From the NCBI RefSeq assembly GCF_000317245.1, contig NZ_AJLJ01000061.1, positions 1 through 64,000 on the forward strand: 64,000 nt of DNA, in the 5' to 3' direction. The DNA comes from Fischerella muscicola SAG 1427-1 = PCC 73103 (lineage in GTDB: Bacteria; Cyanobacteriota; Cyanobacteriia; Cyanobacteriales; Nostocaceae). The notes under the pieces are model-generated. The model was not told where the DNA came from, did no database searches, and worked only from the letters and a program-made list of their open reading frames with translations. Both the position numbers and the translations under genes were made by a program. Below are positions 1 to 9,410 of this stretch, one piece after another. Numbering within the stretch: position 1 is the stretch's first letter; every line of letters starts with the position of its first letter.

Positions 1-58
1 GTTCTGCCTCGTGGTAATGCTCTGTAATGTAAACGTGTGTGCATAATTTAAGAATTTA

Positions 59-88
59 CCTCACCCAGTAAGGGTGGGGTTTTCTTTT
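59..88 (+). terminator. Rho-independent terminator of an upstream gene outside the window
   Basis: An 8-bp stem (CCTCACCC at 59-66 with GGGTGGGG at 72-79, one G-T wobble) with a 5-base loop is followed directly by TTTTCTTTT. It points rightward, so it probably ends transcription of a plus-strand gene left of the window. The rest of 1-327 is AT-rich, with no convincing gene, and should carry the crtO promoter. Confidence 0.7.
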
Positions 89-327
89 GAATTTACAAGG
101 CAAATATAAGATTTTATCAATTGAACACCGATAGATTTTCTTGGGCGATAATTATCAAAATCAAAATTTATTTTTTTGTCTATATTTAGTAATCTTTTTT
201 TAGAACTACCAAAATTTCTATGTCTATCGATTTTGATAAAAATATTAATTTCTATGACTGATGATTGATGTACTATTTTTAACGTATTTCTAACATTGAA
301 AAGACATCTATTTCTAAAATTATCACT

Positions 328-2025
328 ATGCAAGAGTACGATGTTGTTATTATTGGTGCGGGACACAATGGGCTAGTTTGTGCAGCCTACTTATTGAAAG
401 CAGGGTATAGTGTTCTATTACTAGAAAAACGCTCGGTTCCAGGAGGCGCAGCAACCACAGAAGAATGCTTACCACAAGAAGCACCAGGATTCAAATTTAA
501 TCTATGTGCTATTGACCATGAATTTATTCATCTTGGGCCAGTAGTAGAAGAATTAGAACTAAAAAAATACGGTTTGGAGTATTTAGAATGTGACCCAGTT
601 GTATTTTGTCCTCATCCCGATGGGAAATATTTTTTAGGTCATAAATCTCTAGACAGAACCTGTGCAGAAATTGCTCGTTACAACGAACGTGATGCCAAAA
701 AATATAAAGAATATACAGAATATTGGCAACGGGCAATAGGTGCAATGATTCCGATGTTTAATGCACCGCCAAAGTCAATTCTTGATATTTTGGGTAACTA
801 CGATGTTACCAAGATGAAAGATTTATTCTCAGTAATTGGTTCTCCAAATAAAACGCTGGACTTTGTTCGCAATATGTTAACCAGCGCTGAGGATATTCTC
901 AATGAATGGTTTGACGAAGAATTTCTCAAGGCGCCACTAGCAAGACTTGCTTCTGAACTTGGTGCGCCGCCTTCACAAAAAACCATTGCGATTGGGGCTA
1001 TTATGATGGCAATGCGTCATAACCCTGGTATGGCCAGACCTCGCGGTGGTACGGGTGCTTTGGTGCAAGCTTTAGTAAACTTGGTCAGAAGTTTAGGTGG
1101 TGTCATCCTCACCGATCAGCATGTTAATAGAGTATTGATTGATAATGGTTGTGCTGTAGGTGTACAGGTAGAAAATGGTACAGTATATCGTGCTAAACAC
1201 GGTGTAATTTCTAATATTGATGCCAAGCGAGTATTTTTACAATTGATGGATGAAAGTGATGTAGATGCTGCTGATGCGGATTTACGAGAAAGATTAGAAC
1301 GGCGCATTGTTAACAACAACGAAACCATCCTCAAGATTGACTTGGCACTAAACGAACCATTACGCTTTGAACATCACCAACATAAAGATGAATATCTAAT
1401 TGGTTCTGTGTTAATTGCAGATTCAATTTCTCATGTGGAACAAGCCCATAGTAAATGTACCTTGGGAGAGATTCCTGACTCTGATCCATCAATGTACTTA
1501 GTAGTGCCAACAATGCTAGATCCATCGATGGCGCCACCAGGTAAACATACTGCATGGATTGAATTTTTTGCCCCCTATCAAATTGCGGGTGCTGAAGGTA
1601 CTGGTTTAAATGGTACTGGTTGGACAGATGAACTAAAAAATAAAGTTGCAGACAAGGTAATAGACAAGTTAGCAGACTATGCACCAAATGTGAAAAGTGC
1701 TACTATTGCCCGTCGTGTTGAAAGTCCAGCAGAATTGGGTGAAAGATTGGGTGCTTACAAGGGGAATTATTACCACGTTGATATGACACTTGATCAAATG
1801 GTGTTTTTCCGTCCTTTACCGGAAATAGCAAACTATAAAACACCAATTGAGAATTTATTCCTAACTGGTGCGGGAACTCACCCCGGTGGTTCTATTTCGG
1901 GAATGCCTGGACGCAACTGTGCGCGGGTTTTCTTACAATCTAAGCATCCGATCGCTCAAACTTTCAAAGATGGCTGGGGTTCGATAAAATCCACAGTTGG
2001 ATCGGTGTTTGGGATTAATAAGTAA
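328..2025 (+). CDS. crtO: CrtO-type beta-carotene ketolase
   Basis: FAD-dependent carotenoid oxidoreductase of the phytoene-desaturase superfamily. It closely resembles cyanobacterial CrtO, which adds the 4-keto group to beta-carotene to make echinenone in membranes. The N-terminus has a dinucleotide-binding fold (DVVIIGAGHNGLVCAAYLL, residues 5-23, then an acidic strand end LLLEKR and PGGAATTE). The C-terminal FAD-closing motif is LTGAGTHPGGSISGMPGRN, ending near residue 540. The length of 565 aa fits CrtO, and conserved stretches such as CAIDHEF, RRIVNNNE and RRVESPAELGERLG match the CrtO branch rather than CrtI/CrtD. The start is the ATG at 328. It appears monocistronic, followed by a repeat-rich gap. 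Ketolase rather than desaturase activity is inferred from family resemblance. Confidence 0.88.
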   Translation: MQEYDVVIIGAGHNGLVCAAYLLKAGYSVLLLEKRSVPGGAATTEECLPQEAPGFKFNLCAIDHEFIHLGPVVEELELKKYGLEYLECDPVVFCPHPDGKYFLGHKSLDRTCAEIARYNERDAKKYKEYTEYWQRAIGAMIPMFNAPPKSILDILGNYDVTKMKDLFSVIGSPNKTLDFVRNMLTSAEDILNEWFDEEFLKAPLARLASELGAPPSQKTIAIGAIMMAMRHNPGMARPRGGTGALVQALVNLVRSLGGVILTDQHVNRVLIDNGCAVGVQVENGTVYRAKHGVISNIDAKRVFLQLMDESDVDAADADLRERLERRIVNNNETILKIDLALNEPLRFEHHQHKDEYLIGSVLIADSISHVEQAHSKCTLGEIPDSDPSMYLVVPTMLDPSMAPPGKHTAWIEFFAPYQIAGAEGTGLNGTGWTDELKNKVADKVIDKLADYAPNVKSATIARRVESPAELGERLGAYKGNYYHVDMTLDQMVFFRPLPEIANYKTPIENLFLTGAGTHPGGSISGMPGRNCARVFLQSKHPIAQTFKDGWGSIKSTVGSVFGINK

Positions 2026-2061
2026 GCGAGCATTGAACAATTAGACCCCCACATCTTGAAG

Positions 2062-2173
2062 GATGCAGCTGGCAAATCAGGGATGACACCTCTCATCAAC
2101 GATAAATGTTGTCTCGAAAAATCGATAAAATCGTTGGGGTGAGGGGTTAGACTCATTATTTGTCAGCTGCATC
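2062..2173. repeat. Hairpin element with 16-bp terminal inverted repeats
   Basis: The first 16 bases (GATGCAGCTGGCAAAT, 2062-2077) are repeated in inverted form at 2158-2173 with a single mismatch. Inside lies a second complementary pair, CAACGAT with ATCGTTG. The whole 112 bp could fold into a long hairpin just downstream of crtO. It looks like a small non-coding element (MITE-like) or a structured 3' region. No flanking target duplication is obvious. Confidence 0.55.
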
Positions 2174-2240
2174 AGCAGAATTTGTCGGGGATCTGTGTCT
2201 CTCAATATGAAGATGTCCTTAAATAAACTGTACAGACGGT

Positions 2241-2429
2241 TGCATTCATAATGTAAGTCGATGCATTAACAATGCAGGTCGATACATTAGTATTGCAAGT
2301 CGATACATTAGTATTGCAAGTCGATGCATTCGCAATGCAAGTCGATGCATTCGCAATGCAGGTCGATGCATTCGCAATGCAAGTCGATGCATTCGTAATG
2401 CAAGTCGATGCATTCGTAATCTAGGTCTA
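2241..2429. repeat. Nine tandem 21-bp units, each with a palindrome core
   Basis: Each 21-bp unit is a 15-bp near-palindrome (TGCATTCGCAATGCA in the best copies) joined by a 6-base linker (AGTCGA or GGTCGA). The first and last copies are degenerate; the middle ones are nearly identical. An antisense reading frame across the array gives a heptad-like peptide repeat, which follows from the 21-bp period and is not taken as a gene. The remainder of the 2026-2728 gap holds a copy of a short dispersed repeat near 2447-2480 (ACCAATTTGAAAAAAGAATG, also near 52700) and AT-rich sequence before the next gene. Confidence 0.9.
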
Positions 2430-2728
2430 TAAGTAGGTAAGTGAAAATAATACCAATTTGAAAAAAGAATGGGACAGATGGACTTACACAACTGTTATGT
2501 ACAAAGAGTTTCCCAATCCAAAATCTAAAGTTCTGTTAGAGGTTAACTCTTCCGCATCTTAAAAAAGCTGAGGGGATTTATTTTGTGCTTCAGTTTTTTT
2601 GCCTAAATTGCATCCATTCAAAATTCACAAAAATTCTACCTTCTTATTCATCAATGTCATACCTATTAGTGATGACAATCATAACTAAAAATTGATGTAA
2701 TAAAGTTGCTGTTGCCAATATCGGAGCG

Positions 2729-3838
2729 ATGACAGATCGGGTTTTAATTCTTGGCGGAAGGGGACGCATCGGTGGTAGTGTTGCTCAAGATCTACTCACT
2801 CACACGCAGGCAGAAATTATCGTTACTGGACGTACACCCGCACAAACGCAACTAAATACATCTTTGCAATACATGGTGTTGGACTTGGCAGAGGTGGAGA
2901 AATTGCGGGAGGCGATCGCTTCTGTTAATGTAGTAGTTCACTGTGCTGGCCCGTTTCACTTTCGAGATGCAAACGTCCTAAAAATTTGTATTGAACAGGG
3001 TGTTAATTATGTAGATGTGAGCGACCATCGTTCTTTTACTAGTAAAGCCTTACAATATCATGAAGAAGCTATAGCTGCTGGTGTGACAGCGATAATTAAT
3101 ACTGGCATTTTTCCTGGTATTTCTAATAGTATGGTGCGTCATGATGTCGAACAATTTGATGTACCAGAAAAAATACATTTGAGTTATTTAGTATCTGGTT
3201 CTGGGGGTGCTGGCATAACTGTAATGCGAACCACATTTCTCGGTTTACAAAATCCTTTTGAAGCGTGGATAGATGGTAAATGGCAAACAGTAAAACCTTA
3301 TAGCGAAAGAGAAACTGTTGACTTTCCATCTCCCTACGGACGCAGTGGTGTTTACTGGTTTGATATGCCAGAGACTTTTACTTTACCCCATGCTTTCCCA
3401 GCAGTTAAAACTGTAATTACTAAATTTGGTTCTGTCCCCGATTTTTATAACCATTTGACTTGGATTGCCGCTCATGTTTTTCCGAAATCATGGGTAAAAA
3501 ATCCTAATGGTGTAGAATTTTTATCTCATGTCAGTCATGCAATGACCGATTTTACTGATCAATTTTCTGGTATTGGGGTAGCAGTTCGTTCAGAAGTAAC
3601 GGGACAAAAAAATGGTCAACAAAATGTTTATCGCTCTAATTTAACTTATGAAAATACAGCTACCGCTGCTGGTTGTGGCACGGGTAGTATAGTTCAATTT
3701 TTATTAGAACATAAACTCAATAAACCAGGAGTTTGGCCTGTTGAAGAAGCACTATCAACTGATTTGTTTATCCAAGCGATGCAAAGTCGAGGGATTATTA
3801 TTGATAGTAATTGGGTTGCAAATGGTGTTAATAGTTAG
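2729..3838 (+). CDS. Saccharopine dehydrogenase-like NAD(P)-binding reductase
   Basis: The N-terminus is a Rossmann fold (RVLILGGRGRIGGSVAQDLL, residues 4-23, then VTGRTP, typical of NADP binding by an arginine), followed by VNVVVHCAGPFHF and CIEQGVNYVDVSDH. These are hallmarks of the saccharopine dehydrogenase NADP-binding family, which also includes trans-acting enoyl reductases. The 369-residue length fits. The true substrate is unknown, and lysine biosynthesis is not implied. The start is the ATG at 2729, with a purine-rich GGAG just upstream. It is convergent with the peroxiredoxin gene and not obviously in an operon. Confidence 0.75.
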   Translation: MTDRVLILGGRGRIGGSVAQDLLTHTQAEIIVTGRTPAQTQLNTSLQYMVLDLAEVEKLREAIASVNVVVHCAGPFHFRDANVLKICIEQGVNYVDVSDHRSFTSKALQYHEEAIAAGVTAIINTGIFPGISNSMVRHDVEQFDVPEKIHLSYLVSGSGGAGITVMRTTFLGLQNPFEAWIDGKWQTVKPYSERETVDFPSPYGRSGVYWFDMPETFTLPHAFPAVKTVITKFGSVPDFYNHLTWIAAHVFPKSWVKNPNGVEFLSHVSHAMTDFTDQFSGIGVAVRSEVTGQKNGQQNVYRSNLTYENTATAAGCGTGSIVQFLLEHKLNKPGVWPVEEALSTDLFIQAMQSRGIIIDSNWVANGVNS

Positions 3839-3853
3839 TAGTTCATAGTCAGG

Positions 3854-3884
3854 ACTTTAGTTCTTAAAAAATAAGTACTAAAGT
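3854..3884. terminator. Hairpin between convergent genes
   Basis: An 8-bp perfect inverted repeat (ACTTTAGT / ACTAAAGT) lies in the 51-bp gap between two convergent genes. It may serve as a bidirectional terminator. The U-tract is weak, so this is tentative. Confidence 0.35.
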
Positions 3885-3889
3885 GCTTA

Positions 3890-4384
3890 CTACAAACCCT
3901 GACTTAATAATTCTTGCAACTTAGCAAGTACAGCCTGAACGTGATTTTTCACTTTTACATTCGACCAAACATAGGCTAATTTTCCATCAGGTGCGATCAA
4001 AAAAGTTGACCTTACCACACCCATATATTCTCTACCCATAAATTTTTTAAGTTGCCACACCCCATAATTTTCACATACTTGATGTTCAGGATCACTTAAC
4101 AATTGAATGGATAAATTGTGTTTTTGAATAAATTTGCAATGAGATTTTTCAGTATCAGGACTAACACCAACAATTGTAGCTCCCAAAGCACTAAACTCTT
4201 GAGATAAATCAGTAAATTCTTTGGCTTCAGTCGTACAACCAGGTGTATCATCTTTGGGGTAAAAATACAAAATTAGCCAGTTTGATTGAAAATCACTCAG
4301 GCTCACTAAATTACCATCTTGATTAGGAAGAGCGAAATCAGGCGCTTTTTCTCCAGCTTGGGGAAGATTTGTGAGTGAATTCAT
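3890..4384 (-). CDS. bcp: Peroxiredoxin of the BCP/PrxQ family
   Basis: Thiol peroxidase that reduces hydrogen peroxide and organic peroxides. It has the thioredoxin fold with the catalytic motif PKDDTPGCTTEA, placing the peroxidatic cysteine at residue 50. The typical PrxQ resolving cysteine, five residues later, is replaced by Lys55. Other cysteines lie at 83 and 104 (SHCKF, HQVCENYGVW). The length of 164 aa fits, as does the family block KKFMGREYMGVVRSTFLIAPDG. The enzyme may work as a 1-Cys form or use one of the other cysteines. The ATG at 4384 is the first in frame. Confidence 0.88.
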   Translation of the reverse strand: MNSLTNLPQAGEKAPDFALPNQDGNLVSLSDFQSNWLILYFYPKDDTPGCTTEAKEFTDLSQEFSALGATIVGVSPDTEKSHCKFIQKHNLSIQLLSDPEHQVCENYGVWQLKKFMGREYMGVVRSTFLIAPDGKLAYVWSNVKVKNHVQAVLAKLQELLSQGL

Positions 4385-4550
4385 TGATTTATATTAAGTT
4401 CAGCAGAGACAATCGTATCATCTGCTGAACTAAATGCGATCGCAAATTAAAATTTTTCCTAAAAATAGCATTAATCTCTAAAAAATATCTTATAAAGATT
4501 AACATCATTCACTATGAAATACCAATTGTATAATTAATGGTACAAATTAC

Positions 4551-6956
4551 ATGGCATGGACATCATTAAGAGAACGAATTCCACAATTACCACTTGTTCT
4601 CGCAGGGCCGATTTTACGACATACGGCACCAAATTCTGTAACTATTTGGGTAGCTTTGAAAGAAAGCCGCATTGTTACTCTCAAAATATTGGATACGAAT
4701 AAAAACTTATTATTAACAGGTAGTAGAGTAACTATTAAATTAGGTATGAATTTATATATAGTTGCTGTTACTGCTAGAACAGATCAAAATATACTTGAAT
4801 ATGGTGAAAGTTATATATATGATTTAGAATTTGGCAATGAAGAAAATTTAAGTAGTTTGAATATATTAAATACGGAAGGTTCGATTACAGAAATTACATA
4901 TCCTCCCTATGATCTGCCTAGTTTTGGGCTTGTACCTCATGACTTAAAAGATTTACGTCTTGTTCATGGTTCTTGTCGCAAGCCACATGGTGAAAGCTTG
5001 GATGCATTCACAGCTGTAGACAAGATGATTAAAGAAGCATTAGTACAAGCTCCGCAAAAAAGACCACATCAACTTTTTCTTACAGGCGACCAAATCTATG
5101 CAGATGATGTCGCCGATGCTTTACTTTTCATGTTAATAGATGCAGGCGAAACATTATTAGGATGGTCAGAAGAATTACCAGATGTCACAGATATTAAAGA
5201 ATTACAGGCTGGTCAACGTAATAATTTAGCAACTTACACTGCTGGTTTAACAGCAAGTATTACTAAACTCAACAAAATTGCTAATATTGCCAAAAGTCAT
5301 TTATTCACATTCAGTGATTTTTGCACCATGTATTTATTTGCTTGGTGTGATGTGTTATGGCCCAAACCTGAAGATTTACCTACATTTGCTGATGTGAATC
5401 GAAATTTACCTTCACTTGCGAGTAGTGAAGATTTATTTGTAGAAGAACTAGAGGATTTAAAAAACTTTCAGACAACACTCAAACAAGTTAGACGCGCTTT
5501 AGCTAATATTCCCACCTATATGATCTTTGACGATCATGAAATTACCGATGATTGGTATTTAAACATGGCGTGGTGCGATCGCGTCCTAAGTAAACCTTTG
5601 GGTAGACGTATCCTCCAAAATGGCTTACTCGCATACGCAATCTGTCAAGCTTGGGGAAATACACCAGACGAATTTATAGACGGTAAACCAGGAGAAGCAT
5701 TACTCAAAGCTGCTGTTGGCTGGTTTGCTTTCCAGGGACAAAACCCAAAATACGAACAGGAAATTACTCGACGAGTTGGTTTACCATCTCTTACAGAGAT
5801 TAAAAATAGTCATCCCAAACAAATACCCCACACAGATGTTTCTCTAAAATGGCATTACACTGTCAAAGGGCCAGAATATGAAGTCATAGTACTTGATACT
5901 CGTACTTGGCGAGCATTTCCAGGCAAAGACTTTGATTTTCCAGCACTGTTAAGTCAAGAAGCTTGTGAGCAGCAAATAACAAAAGTAGTTCATCACAAAA
6001 ATGCTAAGGTGACTTTTGTTATTTCACCAGGGCCTGTAGTTGGTGTACCTTTTTTAGAAACAATTCAAAAGACAGCTAAAGCTTTCGCAGAAAAATTTGG
6101 TAGTGCAGCTTGGGGTTTTGATCCTGAAGCTTGGGGTTTAGAAACAACAGCATTTGAAAGATTGCTGACTCGTTTAGCATTACGAGGATTACCAGCCAAA
6201 CAAAGTCGTGTAATTATCTTATCTGGTGATGTCCATTATAGTTTTACATCTTGCCTGAAATATACAGCCATTCGTCCCTTTGAACATTCAGAAAATATCG
6301 ATACGGAACTGATTGCGATTCAATTTACTAGTAGTTCTTTTAAGAATGAAGTTAGTGGTCAAGGTGGAAGTCATTCGTTACATAAAAAAGGTTTTCTTCC
6401 TATTGAAAAAATCAACTATTTGCCCAAAGCAGAAATTTTAGGGTGGGAGAATCAAGACGAACAAGAATTAGAAATTGGTGTGATGCATGTTTATGTTGAT
6501 CACATACCGCAATGTATTCCTTGGACTATTAAAACGAATCCTGCCACAATAGATTTAGTTCAAGAACGCGGTTGGCATAAAGAAGTACAAGTTATTAAAA
6601 AACCAGAATGGTGGTATACAATTAATTTCTTTTTAGGTAAAGATGAAAAAGTAGATGAACCGGAAGATACTAATTTAGTCCAACCCGAATCTATAACTGC
6701 TCCCCTACCAGGACAAGAGCGCAAGCTACCTTTAGAAAAATATTTAGCTATGGCTAAAAATCACCGTGATTATCGAGGTAAATGGGGCGCTGGGAAAGCT
6801 GTTGTGGGAGTAAATAATATCGGCGAAATCACTTTTGAGGTAGTTGATGGTAAACAGGTAGCTGTGCAAACTCTCTGGTGGCGATTAGAGAGTTTACACA
6901 AGGGTGAGTTGCTAGAACCTTTTCCGTTAACTAGGTATGAAGTAGCTTTAGAGTGA
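4551..6956 (+). CDS. PhoD-like phosphatase / metallophosphoesterase
   Basis: Large protein (801 aa) of the alkaline phosphatase D superfamily, which hydrolyses phosphomono- or diesters using bound metals. The core motifs appear in order: LVHGSCRKPHG (about residue 138), LFLTGDQIYADDVADAL (about 176), MIFDDHEITDDWYLNMAW (about 324), VIVLDTRTWRAF (about 446) and VIILSGDVHYSFTSCL (about 554). The aspartates and histidines in these blocks are the expected metal ligands. No signal peptide or Tat motif is evident, so it may act in the cytoplasm, unlike classic secreted PhoD. The C-terminal 200 residues are an extension of unknown role. It stands alone. Confidence 0.82.
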   Translation: MAWTSLRERIPQLPLVLAGPILRHTAPNSVTIWVALKESRIVTLKILDTNKNLLLTGSRVTIKLGMNLYIVAVTARTDQNILEYGESYIYDLEFGNEENLSSLNILNTEGSITEITYPPYDLPSFGLVPHDLKDLRLVHGSCRKPHGESLDAFTAVDKMIKEALVQAPQKRPHQLFLTGDQIYADDVADALLFMLIDAGETLLGWSEELPDVTDIKELQAGQRNNLATYTAGLTASITKLNKIANIAKSHLFTFSDFCTMYLFAWCDVLWPKPEDLPTFADVNRNLPSLASSEDLFVEELEDLKNFQTTLKQVRRALANIPTYMIFDDHEITDDWYLNMAWCDRVLSKPLGRRILQNGLLAYAICQAWGNTPDEFIDGKPGEALLKAAVGWFAFQGQNPKYEQEITRRVGLPSLTEIKNSHPKQIPHTDVSLKWHYTVKGPEYEVIVLDTRTWRAFPGKDFDFPALLSQEACEQQITKVVHHKNAKVTFVISPGPVVGVPFLETIQKTAKAFAEKFGSAAWGFDPEAWGLETTAFERLLTRLALRGLPAKQSRVIILSGDVHYSFTSCLKYTAIRPFEHSENIDTELIAIQFTSSSFKNEVSGQGGSHSLHKKGFLPIEKINYLPKAEILGWENQDEQELEIGVMHVYVDHIPQCIPWTIKTNPATIDLVQERGWHKEVQVIKKPEWWYTINFFLGKDEKVDEPEDTNLVQPESITAPLPGQERKLPLEKYLAMAKNHRDYRGKWGAGKAVVGVNNIGEITFEVVDGKQVAVQTLWWRLESLHKGELLEPFPLTRYEVALE

Positions 6957-7116
6957 AAATCCAGCCCTTTCAAAGTGTAAATCTGGAAAATGAAAATTTC
7001 TTAGTGTCTTTGTGTCTTGGTGAGTCCACTTGCCGTCTTGGCGGTTCCCGTCACGATGGCAAGGTGGCGAACCCGAAGGGTGTTTCAACAATTATTTTTT
7101 CACCACAAACAATTTG

Positions 7117-7198
7117 GTAGGGTGTGTTATGGACGGAACGTCCTAACGCATCGAAAATCACCGAATGGTGCGTTGCGCTGCGCGACAACACACCCTAC
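7117..7198. mobile_element. 82-bp MITE-like element
   Basis: Perfect 12-bp terminal inverted repeats (GTAGGGTGTGTT / AACACACCCTAC) enclose a short GC-rich core in the gap between the convergent phosphatase and mnmA genes. Elements with such ends are common between cyanobacterial genes. It encodes no protein. The reading frames across it are by-products. Confidence 0.7.
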
Positions 7199-7224
7199 AA
7201 AACTTAGACAAGAGGAGTTTCAAT

Positions 7225-8286
7225 TTAGGAGTCGCTAAATTGTTCAATTATTCCCCCACCCAAAACTTTTTCTCCTTCGTACCAAACTGCTGCTTGTCCA
7301 GGTGTGATGCTGAACTGGGGTTCATCGAAGACGATGCGGACGCGGGAGTTTTCCAAAGGAATTACTGTCACTGGTATGGGGTGAGAACGATAGCGGACTT
7401 GGACTTCCGCACGAATAGGACTTGCAGGTTCAGCAATGGAAACCCAATTCACCCGATTGACAGTGCATTCTGGTTGAGTTGCAAGAGTGCGATCGCCTAC
7501 TATGACTTTATTATTAACTGCATCTAGTGCAATTACATACAAAGGTTCCGCAGCCGCAATTCCCAAGCCCTTACGTTGTCCAATTGTGTAATGATGGACA
7601 CCATCATGCTGTCCTAGCACCTTACCATCCATATCAACGATCTCGCCTTGTTTGGGCGCAAGATACTTATCCAGGAATGCTCGCATTGAGCCATTTGCTT
7701 CTACCAGACATAGATCCTGACTTTCCGGCTTGTCGGCTGTTTTGAGATTGTATTCAGTTGCAATCCGGCGAGTTTCGCTTTTTTGCATTTCTCCTAGAGG
7801 AAATACTGAACCACCCAGTAAATCTTGTGACAAATCATAGAGAAAATAAGTCTGGTCTTTATTGCGATCAATTGCCCGCAGGAGTTCGTAACGTCCAGTA
7901 GCTTCGTTATAATTAATCCGCGCATAATGACCCGTAGCAATGCGATCGCATCCCAAGGTTTCGCGGGCATAATGTAACATCGGGCCAAATTTCACTGTTT
8001 TATTACACTGTGAACAAGGCAGAGGCGTAATGCCGTTACTGTATCCAGTTACTAGGTAATCGACAATATTTGTCTGAAAAACATCCCGAATATCAACAAC
8101 GTGATGGGGAACACCCAGCTGATCACAGATAGAAGCCGCATCTACCATACCTTCAGAGCAACATTGACCCTTTCCTTTCATCAGCCAAAGGGTCAGACCA
8201 ATTACTTCATAGCCCTGATTATGTAAAATGGCGGCGGCGGTAGAACTATCAACACCGCCCGAAAGTCCTACTACGACTTTTTTCAT
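7225..8286 (-). CDS. mnmA: tRNA-specific 2-thiouridylase MnmA
   Basis: Adds sulfur to position 2 of the wobble uridine (U34) in tRNA-Lys, -Glu and -Gln, using ATP and a persulfide donor. The N-terminal PP-loop is GLSGGVDSS (residues 7-15). The two catalytic cysteines are Cys94 ([11 protein letters not shown]) and Cys193 (SQDLCLVE). The target-recognition region [13 protein letters not shown] and the C-terminal beta-barrel are present. The length of 353 aa is normal. It is transcribed alone toward the MITE-like element. Confidence 0.95.
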   Translation of the reverse strand: MKKVVVGLSGGVDSSTAAAILHNQGYEVIGLTLWLMKGKGQCCSEGMVDAASICDQLGVPHHVVDIRDVFQTNIVDYLVTGYSNGITPLPCSQCNKTVKFGPMLHYARETLGCDRIATGHYARINYNEATGRYELLRAIDRNKDQTYFLYDLSQDLLGGSVFPLGEMQKSETRRIATEYNLKTADKPESQDLCLVEANGSMRAFLDKYLAPKQGEIVDMDGKVLGQHDGVHHYTIGQRKGLGIAAAEPLYVIALDAVNNKVIVGDRTLATQPECTVNRVNWVSIAEPASPIRAEVQVRYRSHPIPVTVIPLENSRVRIVFDEPQFSITPGQAAVWYEGEKVLGGGIIEQFSDS

Positions 8287-8498
8287 ATCCGTAAAGAATT
8301 GCTAGGCTGTTCTTTATAAACTAACACTATGTAGTGATCATAATGATTGCTACTCTCAAGAATTATAGCTATTTTCTATAGTTACCAGCTTTGCCTGTTC
8401 ACTGATAACTGAAATATCTATAAAAATTTGGTTTCCGTAGAAAATTGTCTTTCAAAATTCTTTTGTTACCATAGTCGATTGCATGGTCAATTTTACCT

Positions 8499-9341
8499 AT
8501 GGTATTTCAGCACTTTACCCAACCATCTCTGATTCTACGCGCTCTAGTGGTAGGATGCTCAATTTTGATTTGCTATTCCACTCCAACCCCAGCACAAATC
8601 AATACAAGTACTAAGAGACTTTTGGTACAAACACCCCTACCAACTCTTCCACCAAGTAACAACAATTTATTACCACCTGTACCAACCAATAGCCAGGAAT
8701 TTACAATTCCTCAGCTAAATACAACTCCTCAGCAGTATCTTAACAATCAGGGTGTGATTCAATATCAAGCTACACCTTGGAATCAAAATAACCAAACTTT
8801 TGAACGCTACCTAGTTTACGTTGAGAATAATAATTCTCAAACCCTACAAAGAATTCGTTTAATTGAACCAACAGCTTATATTAGGCAATTGCAAGGACGT
8901 TCTGTAATTCAAGCTGGAATTTTTAGTAAACCAGTTAATGCCCAACAGCGCATCCAACAACTAGCAGCTAATGGTATTTACGGGGCGCAAATCATCAGTT
9001 TTAGTAACGGACAACAAATCCCAATTTACTCTCAAAATTTCAACAATAATAATTTCAACAATAATAATATTTACTATCCTTACTATTCTCAATCCAATGT
9101 TCAACCAGAACCCTCTAAACATTACTATGTGGCTGTTCCTGCAACTTCCCAAAACATTGCTGAAATCACCAACCAAATTAGAAGCAACATCGAACAACAA
9201 GTAAATGTCACCACCAAAAATCAGCCACGAGGGTTACACGTAGCAGTGGGGCCGTTTGCTGAAAGATCACAAGCAGAACAATGGAATAATTATCTGCGCT
9301 CTATAGGATTTAGGAATTCCAGAGTTTATTATGCAAGATAA
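8499..9341 (+). CDS. Secreted protein with SPOR-like repeats
   Basis: The N-terminus is a likely signal peptide (hydrophobic ILRALVVGCSILICYS, then polar and proline-rich). Residues about 40-90 are low complexity, rich in N, Q, P and T. Two stretches look like SPOR domains, which bind denuded peptidoglycan: about 125-165 (VIQAGIFSKPVNAQQRIQQL) and about 240-280 (LHVAVGPFAERSQAEQWNNY, ending VYYAR). An asparagine-rich run separates them. A role at the cell envelope or septum is inferred. The start ATG at 8499 gives the best signal peptide. Confidence 0.65.
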   Translation: MVFQHFTQPSLILRALVVGCSILICYSTPTPAQINTSTKRLLVQTPLPTLPPSNNNLLPPVPTNSQEFTIPQLNTTPQQYLNNQGVIQYQATPWNQNNQTFERYLVYVENNNSQTLQRIRLIEPTAYIRQLQGRSVIQAGIFSKPVNAQQRIQQLAANGIYGAQIISFSNGQQIPIYSQNFNNNNFNNNNIYYPYYSQSNVQPEPSKHYYVAVPATSQNIAEITNQIRSNIEQQVNVTTKNQPRGLHVAVGPFAERSQAEQWNNYLRSIGFRNSRVYYAR

Positions 9342-9345
9342 TTCG

Positions 9346-9371
9346 TAGGGGTGAACGGCTGTTCGCCCCTA
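9346..9371. terminator. Hairpin after the SPOR-like gene
   Basis: A strong stem (TAGGGGTGAAC paired with GTTCGCCCCTA, one mismatch) starts four bases after the stop codon. It probably ends the upstream transcript, although no long T-run follows. Confidence 0.45.
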
Positions 9372-9410
9372 AAGGGGTTAATGGTTAATTAAGAAGACTG
9401 ACAATCAACC

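Noticed and set aside
61..366. Minus-strand 101-codon open frame
   Set aside because: It overlaps the crtO start and a terminator, is Asn/Lys-rich from AT-rich DNA, and has no ribosome site.
2246..2429. CRISPR array
   Set aside because: Units are contiguous 21-bp repeats without unique spacers of normal size, and no cas genes are nearby.
2246..2491. Minus-strand frame with MHRLALR repeats
   Set aside because: Created by the 21-bp tandem array; the heptad pattern reflects DNA periodicity.
7017..7238. Plus-strand frame across the MITE-like element
   Set aside because: Overlaps a non-coding repeat and the end of mnmA; no family resemblance.
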